DNA from: Peribacillus asahii | GTDB taxonomy: Bacteria; Bacillota; Bacilli; Bacillales; DSM-1321 | Assembly: GCF_004006295.1 (NCBI RefSeq) | Contig: NZ_CP026095.1 | Span: 1,846,001 to 1,910,000, forward strand | Direction: 5' to 3' | Length of the DNA: 64,000 nucleotides | Part shown: positions 40,808 to 49,280 of the stretch, piece after piece | Numbering within the stretch: the first letter of the stretch is position 1 | Layout of the letters: every line of letters starts with the position of its first letter | Position numbers and translations under genes: made by a program | Notes under the pieces: model-generated | The model's database searches: none | Seen by the model: only the letters and a program-made list of their open reading frames with translations | What the model was told of the DNA's origin: nothing

Positions 40808-42760
40808 ATGCGAGTACATGAAACCATTAGTAGTGCCGTGAAGCATCCGTTGGAACCACTAACAGGTCAAGAAATCAAAAAGGCTGTTGAAATCATACGG
40901 ACGGAGAAAAATCTAAGTCAATACGTACGATTTGTCACAGTGACACTAAAAGAGCCAGCGAAGGATACTGTACTTAATTATGAAGCTGGAGATACAATTA
41001 CACGCGAAGCATTTATGATTCTTTTAGATAATAAAACAGAAAAAACATATGAGGCTATTGTTTCTATTACAAAAGGAAAAGTAACATCCTGGGAGTATAT
41101 CCCAAATGTTCAACCAGGAGTTATGTTAGATGAATTCGAGGAGTGCGAGCAAGTTGTCAAAAATAGCCCTGAGTTTCAGGAAGCTTTATTAAAACGCGGC
41201 ATTACGGATTCTAATTTAGTTATGGTCGATCCTTGGTCAGCCGGCTATTTTGGCATAAAAGAAAATGAAGGAAAAAGATTGGCCCGCGCAATTTGTTGGG
41301 TACGAAAATTTCCAAATGATAATGGGTATGCCTATCCGTTAACGGGGATTGTCGTATTTGTTGATTTAAATAAAATGGAGGTATTAAGAGTAGAAGACCA
41401 TGGTGTAAGACAGATGCCTCCATTAGATGGTAACTATTCTCCTGAAACATCTGGTAGCATTACACTTCGCACTGATTTAAAACCTCTTGAAATTATTCAA
41501 CCGGAAGGGCCGAGTTTTGAAATAGATGGCCATCTGATCAAATGGCAAAAATGGAATATTCGATTCGGATTTACACCGAGAGAAGGATTAGTTCTACATA
41601 CAGTCGGATATGAAGACAAAGGTAAGGTTCGTCCGATTTTGTATCGTGCTGCCTTGTCAGAGATGGTAGTTCCTTATGGTGATGCTAGTTTTGCCCATAA
41701 TAGTCAAAATGCCTTCGATGCCGGTGAATACGGATTGGGACAATTAGCGAATTCTTTAGAATTAGGATGCGATTGTCTAGGTGAAATTCGTTATTTTGAC
41801 GCGGTGATGACGGATAGCAGAGGAAATGTACGAACAATTCCCAATGCCATCTGTTTACATGAAGAAGATTACGGTGTGGCATGGAAGCATACCGATTGGC
41901 GAACAGAACAAGTGGAGGTGCGCCGCTCACGTCGATTGGTTCTTTCGTTCTTCTGTACGGTCGGTAATTATGATTACGGTTTTTATTGGAGCTTCTATCA
42001 AGATGGAACGCTGGAAATGGAAGTGAAATTAACCGGTATGTTGAATACGGGTACATTCGATGATAGCGGTAAGTCTAAATATGGAACAGAGGTTGCCCCA
42101 AAATTGAATGCGGTTTATCACCAACATTTCTTTAATTTCCGCTTGGATACGATGCTGGATGGTCCGAAGAATTCTGTAGTGGAAATTAACACGCTTCCAG
42201 AAGAAGAGGGACCGAATAATCCGTATAGTAATGCGTTTTATATTGATTCAAAAACATTTAAAACAGAAGAAGAGGCCAAGCGTAATCTAGATATGGCTAC
42301 TCAACGTACATGGAAAATCATTAATCCGAATTCTTTGAATGCGGTTGGCACACCGGTTGGCTATAAAATTATGCCAGGTGAAAACTGTCTTCCATTTGCA
42401 AGTGATAATTCGAGTGTAATGAAACGTGCTGGTTTTCTGAAGAATCAGTTACACGTTACGCCATATGATCCAAATGAGATGTATGCAACAGGAAAATATC
42501 CGAACCAACATAAAGGCGGCGATGGCTTACCAAAGTACACGGCAGCAAATCGGAATATTGAAAATGAAGACGTAGTTGTGTGGTATACAATGGGACATCA
42601 TCATATCACAAGACCAGAAGATTGGCCGGTTATGCCGACAGCGTACATTAATTTTCAATTAAAACCGGTTGGATTCTTCGACCGTAATCCAGCGCTCGAT
42701 TTACCTCGTCCAAAGCCAAAAACAGCATGCAATTCAAAAAATGGATCAAATTGCCATTGA
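40808..42760 (+). CDS. Copper-containing primary amine oxidase
   Basis: A 650-residue quinoprotein that oxidises primary amines to aldehydes with H2O2 and ammonia. The precursor of the topaquinone cofactor is Tyr388 in TVGNYDYGFYW. Copper ligands are in HQHFFNFRLD and HHHITRPEDWPVMP, and the catalytic-base region is YGDASFAHNSQNAFDAGEYGLG. There is no signal peptide, so it is cytosolic as in Arthrobacter phenylethylamine/histamine oxidases. TAGGAGG precedes the ATG. The tail CNSKNGSNCH carries two extra cysteines. The divergent AraC gene suggests amine induction. Confidence 0.93.
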   Translation: MRVHETISSAVKHPLEPLTGQEIKKAVEIIRTEKNLSQYVRFVTVTLKEPAKDTVLNYEAGDTITREAFMILLDNKTEKTYEAIVSITKGKVTSWEYIPNVQPGVMLDEFEECEQVVKNSPEFQEALLKRGITDSNLVMVDPWSAGYFGIKENEGKRLARAICWVRKFPNDNGYAYPLTGIVVFVDLNKMEVLRVEDHGVRQMPPLDGNYSPETSGSITLRTDLKPLEIIQPEGPSFEIDGHLIKWQKWNIRFGFTPREGLVLHTVGYEDKGKVRPILYRAALSEMVVPYGDASFAHNSQNAFDAGEYGLGQLANSLELGCDCLGEIRYFDAVMTDSRGNVRTIPNAICLHEEDYGVAWKHTDWRTEQVEVRRSRRLVLSFFCTVGNYDYGFYWSFYQDGTLEMEVKLTGMLNTGTFDDSGKSKYGTEVAPKLNAVYHQHFFNFRLDTMLDGPKNSVVEINTLPEEEGPNNPYSNAFYIDSKTFKTEEEAKRNLDMATQRTWKIINPNSLNAVGTPVGYKIMPGENCLPFASDNSSVMKRAGFLKNQLHVTPYDPNEMYATGKYPNQHKGGDGLPKYTAANRNIENEDVVVWYTMGHHHITRPEDWPVMPTAYINFQLKPVGFFDRNPALDLPRPKPKTACNSKNGSNCH

Positions 42761-42820
42761 TTCTTAGATAATCAATCTTGAGTGATTCTATATAACAAAA
42801 TCCTAGTAGGGGAGTTCAAC

Positions 42821-42861
42821 GATGGAATAAAAGGAGCATGTGCTTTTCCTTTTATTCCATC
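42821..42861. repeat. Long hairpin after the amine oxidase gene
   Basis: GATGGAATAAAAGGA pairs with TCCTTTTATTCCATC, continued inward by GCA/TGC. No T run follows, so it may be a weak terminator or the end of a lost mobile element next to the transposase scar. Confidence 0.55.
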
Positions 42862-42869
42862 TTCCTCTA

Positions 42870-43020
42870 TGGGTTTAAATGTTTCGAACAAGCCAAACTG
42901 ATTATCTGTGGAATGAAGGTGATGCATACGCTGAAAAAAGGACAACTTCAACAAAAGGTGAAGTCTGTCCAAAGCGAGATTGAATTCATACATAAATTAT
43001 TTCAGTATTATCATTTATAG
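42870..43020 (+). pseudogene. 3' fragment of an IS6-like transposase
   Basis: The frame GFKCFEQAKLIICGMKVMHT followed by LKKGQLQQKVKSVQSEIEFI resembles the C-terminus of IS6/IS240-type transposases (AK-TI-GxxxMHxxKKGQ...SVQxEvxFInkLF). The DDE core is absent. The fragment sits beside a long hairpin. From here to 43127 nothing else is seen. Confidence 0.5.
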
Positions 43021-43127
43021 ATGAAAGGGATATTGAGATTCTATGTTTCTAATAACACCAGAACGCTAAAAGTATGGACGAATTAAATGACCTTCGTTTT
43101 AAGTGAGTACAAGGGGCATCCCTGATA

Positions 43128-43445
43128 TTATTTCTTCTCCACTTTTACTAATCCTTTACCTAAATTATTCTTTTCAAAATAGCATATTACCTCATCATGA
43201 ACTTGTATTTTATCCTCTGAAAGGATGTTTTTATCAGAAAAACGAATCTCGGTCCCGTCATCACCTTTTCCATAGTATTGATTACCATTAATATTGGTAA
43301 TCTTGTATTCCACCGTAGTATATTCAGAGGAACCATTGCTTTTAGGATTTGTATTGTTAACAGGAGCAGCTGTATGAGTTCTAACCAATACTAATACTAA
43401 TAATATTGATGAGAGCATCACGAGGATGATTGCTTTTTTGTACAT
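43128..43445 (-). CDS. Small membrane-anchored/secreted protein (105 aa)
   Basis: It has an N-terminal hydrophobic segment (residues 4-21) and a beta-rich extracellular part (YTTVEYKITNINGNQYYGKG ... IQVHDEVICYF). The pattern of two short strands with 'DEVICYF' suggests an OB-like or small beta-barrel domain. GGAGGTAGAG precedes the ATG. No family is recognised. Confidence 0.65.
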   Translation of the reverse strand: MYKKAIILVMLSSILLVLVLVRTHTAAPVNNTNPKSNGSSEYTTVEYKITNINGNQYYGKGDDGTEIRFSDKNILSEDKIQVHDEVICYFEKNNLGKGLVKVEKK

Positions 43446-43774
43446 GTTACTCTACCTCCTTCTATGTATTTTAAAAGATAAAAGAGGAAAGTAAATCCTT
43501 CTATTTTCCCTACCTTTAGTCTTTTTAACCAGGAAGACTCCCATCTTCAATCCGTAGCAATGCGATAGTGAGCGAAGTGGAAGGTGGATTGGCTTCTTTT
43601 TTGTTGCTGCAAGCATTTTAAATTGGAAAATTTAACAGTGGAAGGTAAAATGTTCAGATAAAAAAGAACTGACATTCTCTTTGACGGTGAAAAGGGGTGA
43701 AAGCAGCTTATTTTTCAAAACGGATTCTATAAAGGAAGACCTAAGAAATACATAGATAACAATAGAAGTTCACT
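43446..43774. other. Intergenic region with a degenerate hairpin
   Basis: At 43531-43600 GACTCCCATCTTC and GAAGGTGG-type arms resemble the GAAGTGGG hairpin family, but pairing is incomplete. No gene is supported. Confidence 0.4.
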
Positions 43775-44518
43775 TTACAAAAATCCTAACGATTTATGTG
43801 TAAAATAATTTTCCATTTGTCTTTTCATATCCTCTTTATTTTCCCGAAATTGTCTGTGCCGATGACCATTACTTCCTGAAGGATGAGGGAATCCCTTTAA
43901 AATAGGTTTATTTTTGTAAAAATAGTCGAGAACTTTGCTTACATTCACTCCTAAAGGAATAATAAATGGATTTTCCATTGTCGAGATATCTTTAATAAAA
44001 TAATTTTTTACATATTCTAATAGCATTTCGGTTTTTAAAATATTGGGCCGTGAACCGTTAAAATTTTGATGATTGAAAAATACAGCATATGGGAGGATGG
44101 AAGTATTGTAAACAAGGTGACTGGCTGTACCAAAAAGTTCGCTTGAAGATGAAATGCCGAGATGTCTCGGTAATTCAAGTTCATCTAGCATGGCTGTGAG
44201 ATTTTTTCTCATTGTTCCCTCAAAACTAGCACTTTTTTTCACCTGATGAAGGAGTTCCTCATCACTTAAATGTCTATTCTCAATAACTGCTGTATAAGCT
44301 TTTTTCATCTGGTGGAGTCCAGGTATAATGCCGACTATAACCACTTTGGCATTCTCATTTATGTAATCAAAAGGGGTGTAATAAACCTCTAGTTTTTTCT
44401 TTTCATCCCTTTGCAATAAGAAAGTTGAATTTAAAAGGTCATTACCGCATAAGGGCAATTCTAGAGAAAATATTTTTTCTTTAAATAAATGAAATTTTGC
44501 TTCAGTAACAATTCCCAT
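43775..44518 (-). CDS. Uracil-DNA glycosylase superfamily-like protein
   Basis: A 247-residue protein with VVIVGIIPGLHQMKKAY (residues 58-74), which resembles motif 1 of the TDG/MUG branch (GINPG), and GFPHPSGSNGHRHRQF near the end, which resembles the DNA-minor-groove motif (HPSG/LPSTSG). The middle is helical. It lacks Fe-S cysteines, so families 4 and 5 are unlikely. A base-excision role is inferred. GGAGGAAA precedes the ATG. Its neighbours are unrelated. Confidence 0.5.
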   Translation of the reverse strand: MGIVTEAKFHLFKEKIFSLELPLCGNDLLNSTFLLQRDEKKKLEVYYTPFDYINENAKVVIVGIIPGLHQMKKAYTAVIENRHLSDEELLHQVKKSASFEGTMRKNLTAMLDELELPRHLGISSSSELFGTASHLVYNTSILPYAVFFNHQNFNGSRPNILKTEMLLEYVKNYFIKDISTMENPFIIPLGVNVSKVLDYFYKNKPILKGFPHPSGSNGHRHRQFRENKEDMKRQMENYFTHKSLGFL

Positions 44519-44618
44519 TCATTTTCCTCCAATTCTTTTACAAAGATGAACTCATGAGGACGAGATTTTCTAATTTAAACAATGTTGATAACCAAAAGTC
44601 ATTTAAAGATATGTGTAA

Positions 44619-44818
44619 ATGGATGAAAGAAAGGGTAAGGTAAAAGACCTTACTGTAAATACTGCCCAAGTTATCGATAAAATAAAAAAAGAAGTTACGG
44701 ATAACAGAACTCAAACTGCCCATACTTGGATTTATTATTCGATGATAAAGATACATATACGTACGTTCGTTATAACGATATTGTTGTTATTCAAAGTTGT
44801 GTATTAAGTAAGATAAAA
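44619..44818 (+). pseudogene. Frameshifted small gene remnant
   Basis: One frame reads DLTVNTAQVIDKIKKEVTDN to HTWIYYS. After a one-base shift it continues LFDDKDTYTYVRYNDIVVIQ to KIK-stop. Joined, this looks like one small soluble protein broken by a frameshift. There is no clear ribosome site. Family not recognised. Confidence 0.3.
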
Positions 44819-44919
44819 TAAACATTTTATTCGAGATATGAGTTAGAAAAGCCAGTATTTACAAGGATTTCAGCAGGATTGTTTTTAAATGGTAAGCGGG
44901 AAAACGTATGATAATTTCT

Positions 44920-45095
44920 AAGGGTCCAATCTTAGACAGAAACTTCGTAAACCCTATTGGGGTCAACGCGGTCTCAAAAGTTTATATCAAAAGTATGAAC
45001 AACTGCGTCATAATTGAACTGCCGTATACCGAGCGATAAGTAAGGAGAGTGAGAGGTCGAAGACTAATCGCTCACGCTTGCTTTATTTGTATGAA
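44920..45095 (+). other. Sequence resembling a group II intron 3' region
   Basis: GAACTGCCGTATACCGAGCG, then GTAAGGAGAGTGAGAGGTCG and the imperfect arms ACTAATCGCTCACG, resemble the stretch after intron-encoded reverse transcriptases (domains IV-VI). No reverse transcriptase frame remains. The rest of 44519-45119 shows nothing else. Confidence 0.25.
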
Positions 45096-45119
45096 TAGTA
45101 AAAAATTTAAAAATAAAAA

Positions 45120-45148
45120 TTGACATTTTTTTGAAATTTATTTATATT
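45120..45148 (+). promoter_or_regulatory. Sigma-A promoter of the malic enzyme gene
   Basis: TTGACA (45120-45125) and TATATT (45143-45148) lie 17 bases apart, 118 bases before the ATG. Confidence 0.7.
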
Positions 45149-45265
45149 TTTAAATATAAGGAACTTTATTCACTATTAGTGAAAAGTTGCGCTGCGATTA
45201 TGACAATAATCAAAAAAGTGAAAAGTAAAATTCACTTTTAAATTAAACATAAGGAGAGGAATTGT

Positions 45266-46459
45266 ATGGGGAATTTACGTGAAGAAGCACTAAAAATGCA
45301 TAAGGAAAATGGAGGAAAGCTTGGTGTTCATTCAAAAGTTCCCGTACGCAATGCAAAGGATTTAAGCCTCGCGTATTCTCCAGGTGTAGCGGAGCCATGT
45401 ATAGAAATTTATAAGGATGAAAGCAAAGTGTACGATTATACCATGAAGAAGAATCTTGTTGCAGTTGTTACAAACGGAACAGCCGTACTTGGTCTGGGGA
45501 ATATCGGTCCAAAGGCTGCTATGCCGGTCATGGAAGGAAAAGCCTTATTATTTAAAGCGTTTGCAGACATAGATGCCTTCCCTATTTGCTTAGATATAAC
45601 AGATTCCGAAAAGATGGTTGAGGTTGTTAAATTATTGGAACCGACTTTCGGAGGAGTGAACTTAGAAGATATTGCAGCACCACAATGCTTTGAAATTGAG
45701 GACAGGCTGCGAAAGGTTTGTGATATTCCAATTTTCCATGATGATCAGCATGGTACAGCGATTGTAACCGCCGCGGGGTTAATTAATGCATTAAAACTCG
45801 TTGCCAAAAATATAGAGGATATTCGCGTTGTTATAAATGGTGCTGGTGCTGCCGGAGTTGCAATCGTTAAGCTGCTCCTTCGTATGGGTGTTAAGGATGT
45901 CATTTTATGTGATACAAAAGGGATCATTTATAAAGGCCGTCCAATCGGGATGAACCCTTTTAAGGAGGAAATGGCATCTATCACTAATAAAGAACAGAAA
46001 AAAGGTACACTTGCAGATGCACTTGTAGGGGCAGATGTGTTTGTTGGAGTATCGGCCGCAGGTGCCGTCACGAAAGAGATGGTACATTCTATGAATCGTG
46101 ATGCGATTATTTTTGCCATGGCAAATCCGGTGCCAGAAATCATGCCAGAGGAGGCAAAGGAAGCTGGAGCACTCGTAGTAGGGACAGGACGCTCTGACTT
46201 TCCCAATCAGGTTAATAATGTACTTGCATTCCCTGGTGTATTTCGTGGTGCTTTGGACGTATCTGCAAAAGAAATCAACGAAGAAATGAAACTTGCAGCC
46301 GTTTATGCGATTGCCGGATTAATTACTGATGAAGAGCTTAACCCGGATTATGTGATTCCAGATCCATTTGACCCTAGAGTGGTGGCACATGTAGCAGAAG
46401 CCGTGGCTGAGGCTGCAATGGAAACAGGAGTTGCTCAAATCAATAAATTAAGGAGTTAA
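45266..46459 (+). CDS. NAD(P)-dependent malic enzyme, YtsJ type
   Basis: A 397-residue enzyme for oxidative decarboxylation of malate to pyruvate. Conserved blocks are DLSLAYSPGVAEPC, GTAVLGLGNIGPKAAMPVMEGKA, the metal site IPIFHDDQHGTAIV and the Rossmann loop INGAGAAGVAIVKLL. It is the short bacterial form without a C-terminal phosphotransacetylase domain. GGAGAGG precedes the ATG. It is monocistronic, with a strong promoter upstream. Which of the several Bacillus malic enzymes it equals is uncertain; YtsJ is closest by eye. Confidence 0.9.
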   Translation: MGNLREEALKMHKENGGKLGVHSKVPVRNAKDLSLAYSPGVAEPCIEIYKDESKVYDYTMKKNLVAVVTNGTAVLGLGNIGPKAAMPVMEGKALLFKAFADIDAFPICLDITDSEKMVEVVKLLEPTFGGVNLEDIAAPQCFEIEDRLRKVCDIPIFHDDQHGTAIVTAAGLINALKLVAKNIEDIRVVINGAGAAGVAIVKLLLRMGVKDVILCDTKGIIYKGRPIGMNPFKEEMASITNKEQKKGTLADALVGADVFVGVSAAGAVTKEMVHSMNRDAIIFAMANPVPEIMPEEAKEAGALVVGTGRSDFPNQVNNVLAFPGVFRGALDVSAKEINEEMKLAAVYAIAGLITDEELNPDYVIPDPFDPRVVAHVAEAVAEAAMETGVAQINKLRS

Positions 46460-46638
46460 AGGGCATTTTTGGCGAATAGATTAGTGAAAGGTCATCTACA
46501 TAATCCAAAATGGGAATGAAATCAACAGCTTGTGAGTAGGTGGGAGTAGTTCTATTAATATTGAAACAGATCAATAAAGATAGTAGTATCTTCAAATGCT
46601 TGAAGTACCACAAATCTTATGATTTTATATGGTACTTC

Positions 46639-46718
46639 GCATTTGAACCTCACTATCATCCGAGCTCTAGAGGGTACTATGGCATTGTAATGGGCTTGTT
46701 CATTGGTGAAATCTGTAA
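46639..46718. repeat. Second copy of the repeat seen at 31527-31609
   Basis: GCATTTGA, then 40 bases later GTAATGGGCTT, then AAATCTGTAA, in the same order and spacing (within 4 bases) as at 31527-31609. The region between the malic enzyme and the DUF4025 gene holds no gene otherwise. Confidence 0.6.
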
Positions 46719-46766
46719 AATAAAATGAATGAGTTGATGTACATATCACAAAAATCATTCATTAGG

Positions 46767-46937
46767 CTATTTAGAAAGCTGGTCCACAGTTCCTTCTGTA
46801 TAATCATCTCCGACTTGTTCATGTGTAATGGCCAAACCTTGTTCTAGTTGAGACGTTCCGTCGTAATCAGAAGGATCAAAAGTCTTTCCAGCAATCAGTA
46901 GATCTTCTTTATTTACTATCCGCTTTTTCTTGTTCAT
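46767..46937 (-). CDS. DUF4025/YozQ-like small protein (56 aa)
   Basis: This hydrophilic 56-residue protein starts MNKKKRIVNKEDLLIAGKTF and contains YDGTSQLEQGLAITHEQVGD followed by DYTEGT, the signature of the DUF4025 (YozQ-like) family of Bacillus. Function unknown; relatives are often expressed in sporulation. AAAGGAGTGG lies before the ATG on this strand. Confidence 0.75.
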   Translation of the reverse strand: MNKKKRIVNKEDLLIAGKTFDPSDYDGTSQLEQGLAITHEQVGDDYTEGTVDQLSK

Positions 46938-47037
46938 ACTTTTCCCACTCCTTTCTATTTTAGTATGCTTGATTTACTTCAGTTTTATAGATATAGACCA
47001 GTAATTGAATACATAAGAATCTTCTCGTTGGATACGT

Positions 47038-47172
47038 TAAAAAGGAAGAGCGCTGTTTGTATTTTCATAATTACTTCGAATGTGACATGCGATCATTTCA
47101 TACATATCATCTAAAGGGGACTTAAGTTTAAGTACTTCATAACGATAATAAATACCAACTTTAGAAAACAAA
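47038..47172 (-). pseudogene. Short coding-like remnant
   Basis: The frame reads FSKVGIYYRYEVLKLKSPLD then DMYEMIACHIRSNYENTNSA and stops. It looks like the C-terminus of a soluble protein, with no ribosome site and a stop just upstream. I do not recognise it. The rest of 46938-47261 shows nothing else. Confidence 0.3.
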
Positions 47173-47261
47173 GAAAGTCAGCATTCACCGGTACAACGCA
47201 CCTGCTGTGAAATTCTAAGAAATTGAGGAGAGATGCATGAATAAAACAGGAGGGGCTAAGT

Positions 47262-47738
47262 ATGAAATTTACGATAGAGTATATACCACTGAACAAAATC
47301 AAACCTGGTTTATCGCTGAAAATTACGGAGCACATGAAGAAACTTCAGAGATTAATGTGGGACTGCATGTTTAATCTTTTGGTTGTCAAAAAAAATCGAA
47401 AGGATGACAGCTACATCATTGTTAGCGGGCAAGATAGATTCGAATCTCTTAAAAAACACACCAAAAATACTTATGCGCCATGTATAGTCGATAAAAGTGA
47501 TTCCACCGGAATGATATCGTGGTTTTATCGTTTACGGAACAAACAACCCCTAGATGACTTTCCTTTAGTACCAACGAGCTGGTTAATCGTTCGTTCTTTT
47601 TTGAAACAAGAGCCTCGTTTTAAAAATCTATCCCGATCCGAACAAATAAGAGTGCTGCGTATAGCGGCACGTTACAAGAAAACTGTGATTTATACCATGA
47701 AAACTACAGTGGATGATATTCTGAGAAGTAACGAATAA
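47262..47738 (+). CDS. ParB/sulfiredoxin-like domain protein
   Basis: A 158-residue protein whose N-terminus has the ParB-like pattern: IEYIPLNKIKPG, a short helix, then NLLVVKKNRKDDSYIIVSGQDRFESLKKH, where ParB has G(G)ERR. The C-terminal part is helical and basic. It has no partner ParA and no ParB helix-turn-helix, so a plasmid-partition role is unlikely. GGAGG (47249-47253) precedes the ATG. Function unknown. Confidence 0.6.
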   Translation: MKFTIEYIPLNKIKPGLSLKITEHMKKLQRLMWDCMFNLLVVKKNRKDDSYIIVSGQDRFESLKKHTKNTYAPCIVDKSDSTGMISWFYRLRNKQPLDDFPLVPTSWLIVRSFLKQEPRFKNLSRSEQIRVLRIAARYKKTVIYTMKTTVDDILRSNE

Positions 47739-47966
47739 TTCATTCCTCTATAACAAAAACAAAAGCTATAATAAGAATTAAATTTTAGCTACACACATTC
47801 CCAAGAGTGATTAAAATACACTTAAAGGGTTCCATTCTATGGATGCTAATTAATAAAATGACAAGATATGACGTGTAAATTTCACACGTTATTTTTTTAT
47901 TTAATTAGTTTTTTCTATGTAATTAGCATTCGTTCAGGGCAACCTTATTCTTAGTTAACTAACATT

Positions 47967-47999
47967 AAAAGCCCTTCTCTAATGAGACGGGCTTTTCTA
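47967..47999 (+). terminator. Terminator upstream of the ISL3 fragment
   Basis: AAAAGCCC/GGGCTTTT with a 14-base loop. Another weak stem GTGT...ACAC with a T run lies at 47870-47897. Confidence 0.65.
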
Positions 48000-48007
48000 T
48001 TAATGAT

Positions 48008-48364
48008 TTGCAAAATGCAATTAAATTTGAAAGACAATCATTACTTTCGTTAGTTTATTTTAATTTTCCCAGTTTAGGTAACAAGGGGTGTAAAACAGGT
48101 GATTCTCATATTCATGTGATTTCCTATCCATTTATAAGGATTGGATGTTGTTGTCCATCATGTAAAACACCTATTGAAGAAATTAAAAATTACTGCAAAA
48201 GATTGTATCAGGACAGACAATTCATAGAGAACAGCCTTCGCTATTCATTCAGTAATGGTTTATTGGAAGGACAAGTCAATCGATTAAAAACAATCAAACG
48301 AATGATGTATGGAAGGGCGGGTGTTGCGTTACTGCGTATAAGGATGCTTTTTCAATTTACATAA
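48008..48364 (+). pseudogene. Internally deleted ISL3-family transposase
   Basis: The 118-codon frame joins a zinc-ribbon-like N-terminal piece (GCCCPSCKTP; reading IGCCCPSCKT) to the ISL3 transposase C-terminus NSLRYSFSNGLLEGQVNRLK then TIKRMMYGRAG. The catalytic DDE middle is missing. ISL3 transposases are usually about 400 residues, so nearly 300 residues are gone. It is a scar, not an active element. Confidence 0.75.
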
Positions 48365-48505
48365 CTATATTAAAAAAGTAATGCAAGAACCAAATGGCTA
48401 CCTACAGTATCTTTCACCAAAGTTGCGTAAGACCCTAAAAAATGCATTAAACGGCAATTAAGGATATTCATTTTCATGAATAGATTCTCAGCCTCTAGTC
48501 GTTTG

Positions 48506-48574
48506 ACATGGAGACTCTACGGATATAATTTCTCGCAAAGGCAAACGAGCCTAGTCATATCCGTCACTCCATGT
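48506..48574. repeat. Three-tier 69-base hairpin
   Basis: ACATGGAG/CTCCATGT, ACGGATAT/ATATCCGT and CTCG/CGAG are nested perfect stems. It lies between the ISL3 scar and the haemoglobin gene (gap 48365-48714). It could be a structured leader, a small RNA or a mobile-element end. Confidence 0.65.
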
Positions 48575-48714
48575 AAAGCGGTGAATATGCGCTAAACACT
48601 GCATACTCTTAAATGCTTTCATTTCTACAAATAAATTTTTCAATATATGGGATAAAAATGAAAGTATTGAGGAAAATACTTCTATACAAATTTCAAAATA
48701 GGAGTGTAGAGTTT

Positions 48715-49077
48715 ATGACACAAACATTGTACGAAAAAGTTGGTGGAGAGGAAGCTATTGCAAAGGTTGTGGATTATTTTTACTCTGAATTGGTTTTAAA
48801 GGATGAAACCGTTAATGGATTCTTTAAAAATACAGATATGGAAAAACAACAACGTCATCAAACAAAATTTATAAGTTTTGCTTTAGGTGGCCCTAATCAA
48901 TATTCAGGAAAGTCAATGGCAAAAGCACATGAAGGGATGAATATACAGCCAGTTCATTTTGATGCTATTGCAAAACATCTTCATGACGCTCTTGCACACT
49001 ATGGAGTTGAAGAAGCTGATATAGATACAGCTTTAACGAAAGTCGCTTCACTTAGAGATGATATACTATATAAATAA
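48715..49077 (+). CDS. Group I truncated haemoglobin
   Basis: A 120-residue 2-on-2 globin. The proximal haem ligand is His72 in KAHEGMNI. The distal B10 tyrosine is Tyr23 in DYFYSELV. The Gly-Gly hinge is FALGGPNQYSGKSM. These are features of GlbN-type (group I) proteins that bind oxygen or detoxify NO. ATG 48715 follows AGGAGTGTAG; a longer reading from 48613 adds an unlike extension. It is monocistronic. Confidence 0.9.
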   Translation: MTQTLYEKVGGEEAIAKVVDYFYSELVLKDETVNGFFKNTDMEKQQRHQTKFISFALGGPNQYSGKSMAKAHEGMNIQPVHFDAIAKHLHDALAHYGVEEADIDTALTKVASLRDDILYK

Positions 49078-49082
49078 AAGTA

Positions 49083-49130
49083 GAAAGAGCATGTTTTGGA
49101 AAAGATTAATCAAAACATGCTCTTTCTATT
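49083..49130. terminator. Terminator of the globin gene
   Basis: A 17-bp perfect stem (AGAAAGAGCATGTTTTG) encloses an 11-base loop. Confidence 0.85.
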
Positions 49131-49280
49131 TGTTTGAAAAAATCTTATGTCAAAGTGACGGAGCGAATCTTCTTTTTTCCAATGTAGAAGAATGTTAGTC
49201 GGATGAGTACTTAAAGGTTGAATAAAGGGAACTAATGTTCTATAATAATGAGGGAATCTAAAATTAGGAGAATTAATGAA

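Noticed and set aside
47262..47738. Plasmid partition protein ParB
   Set aside because: No ParA, no parS-like repeats and no ParB helix-turn-helix; only the ParB-like N-terminal domain is supported.
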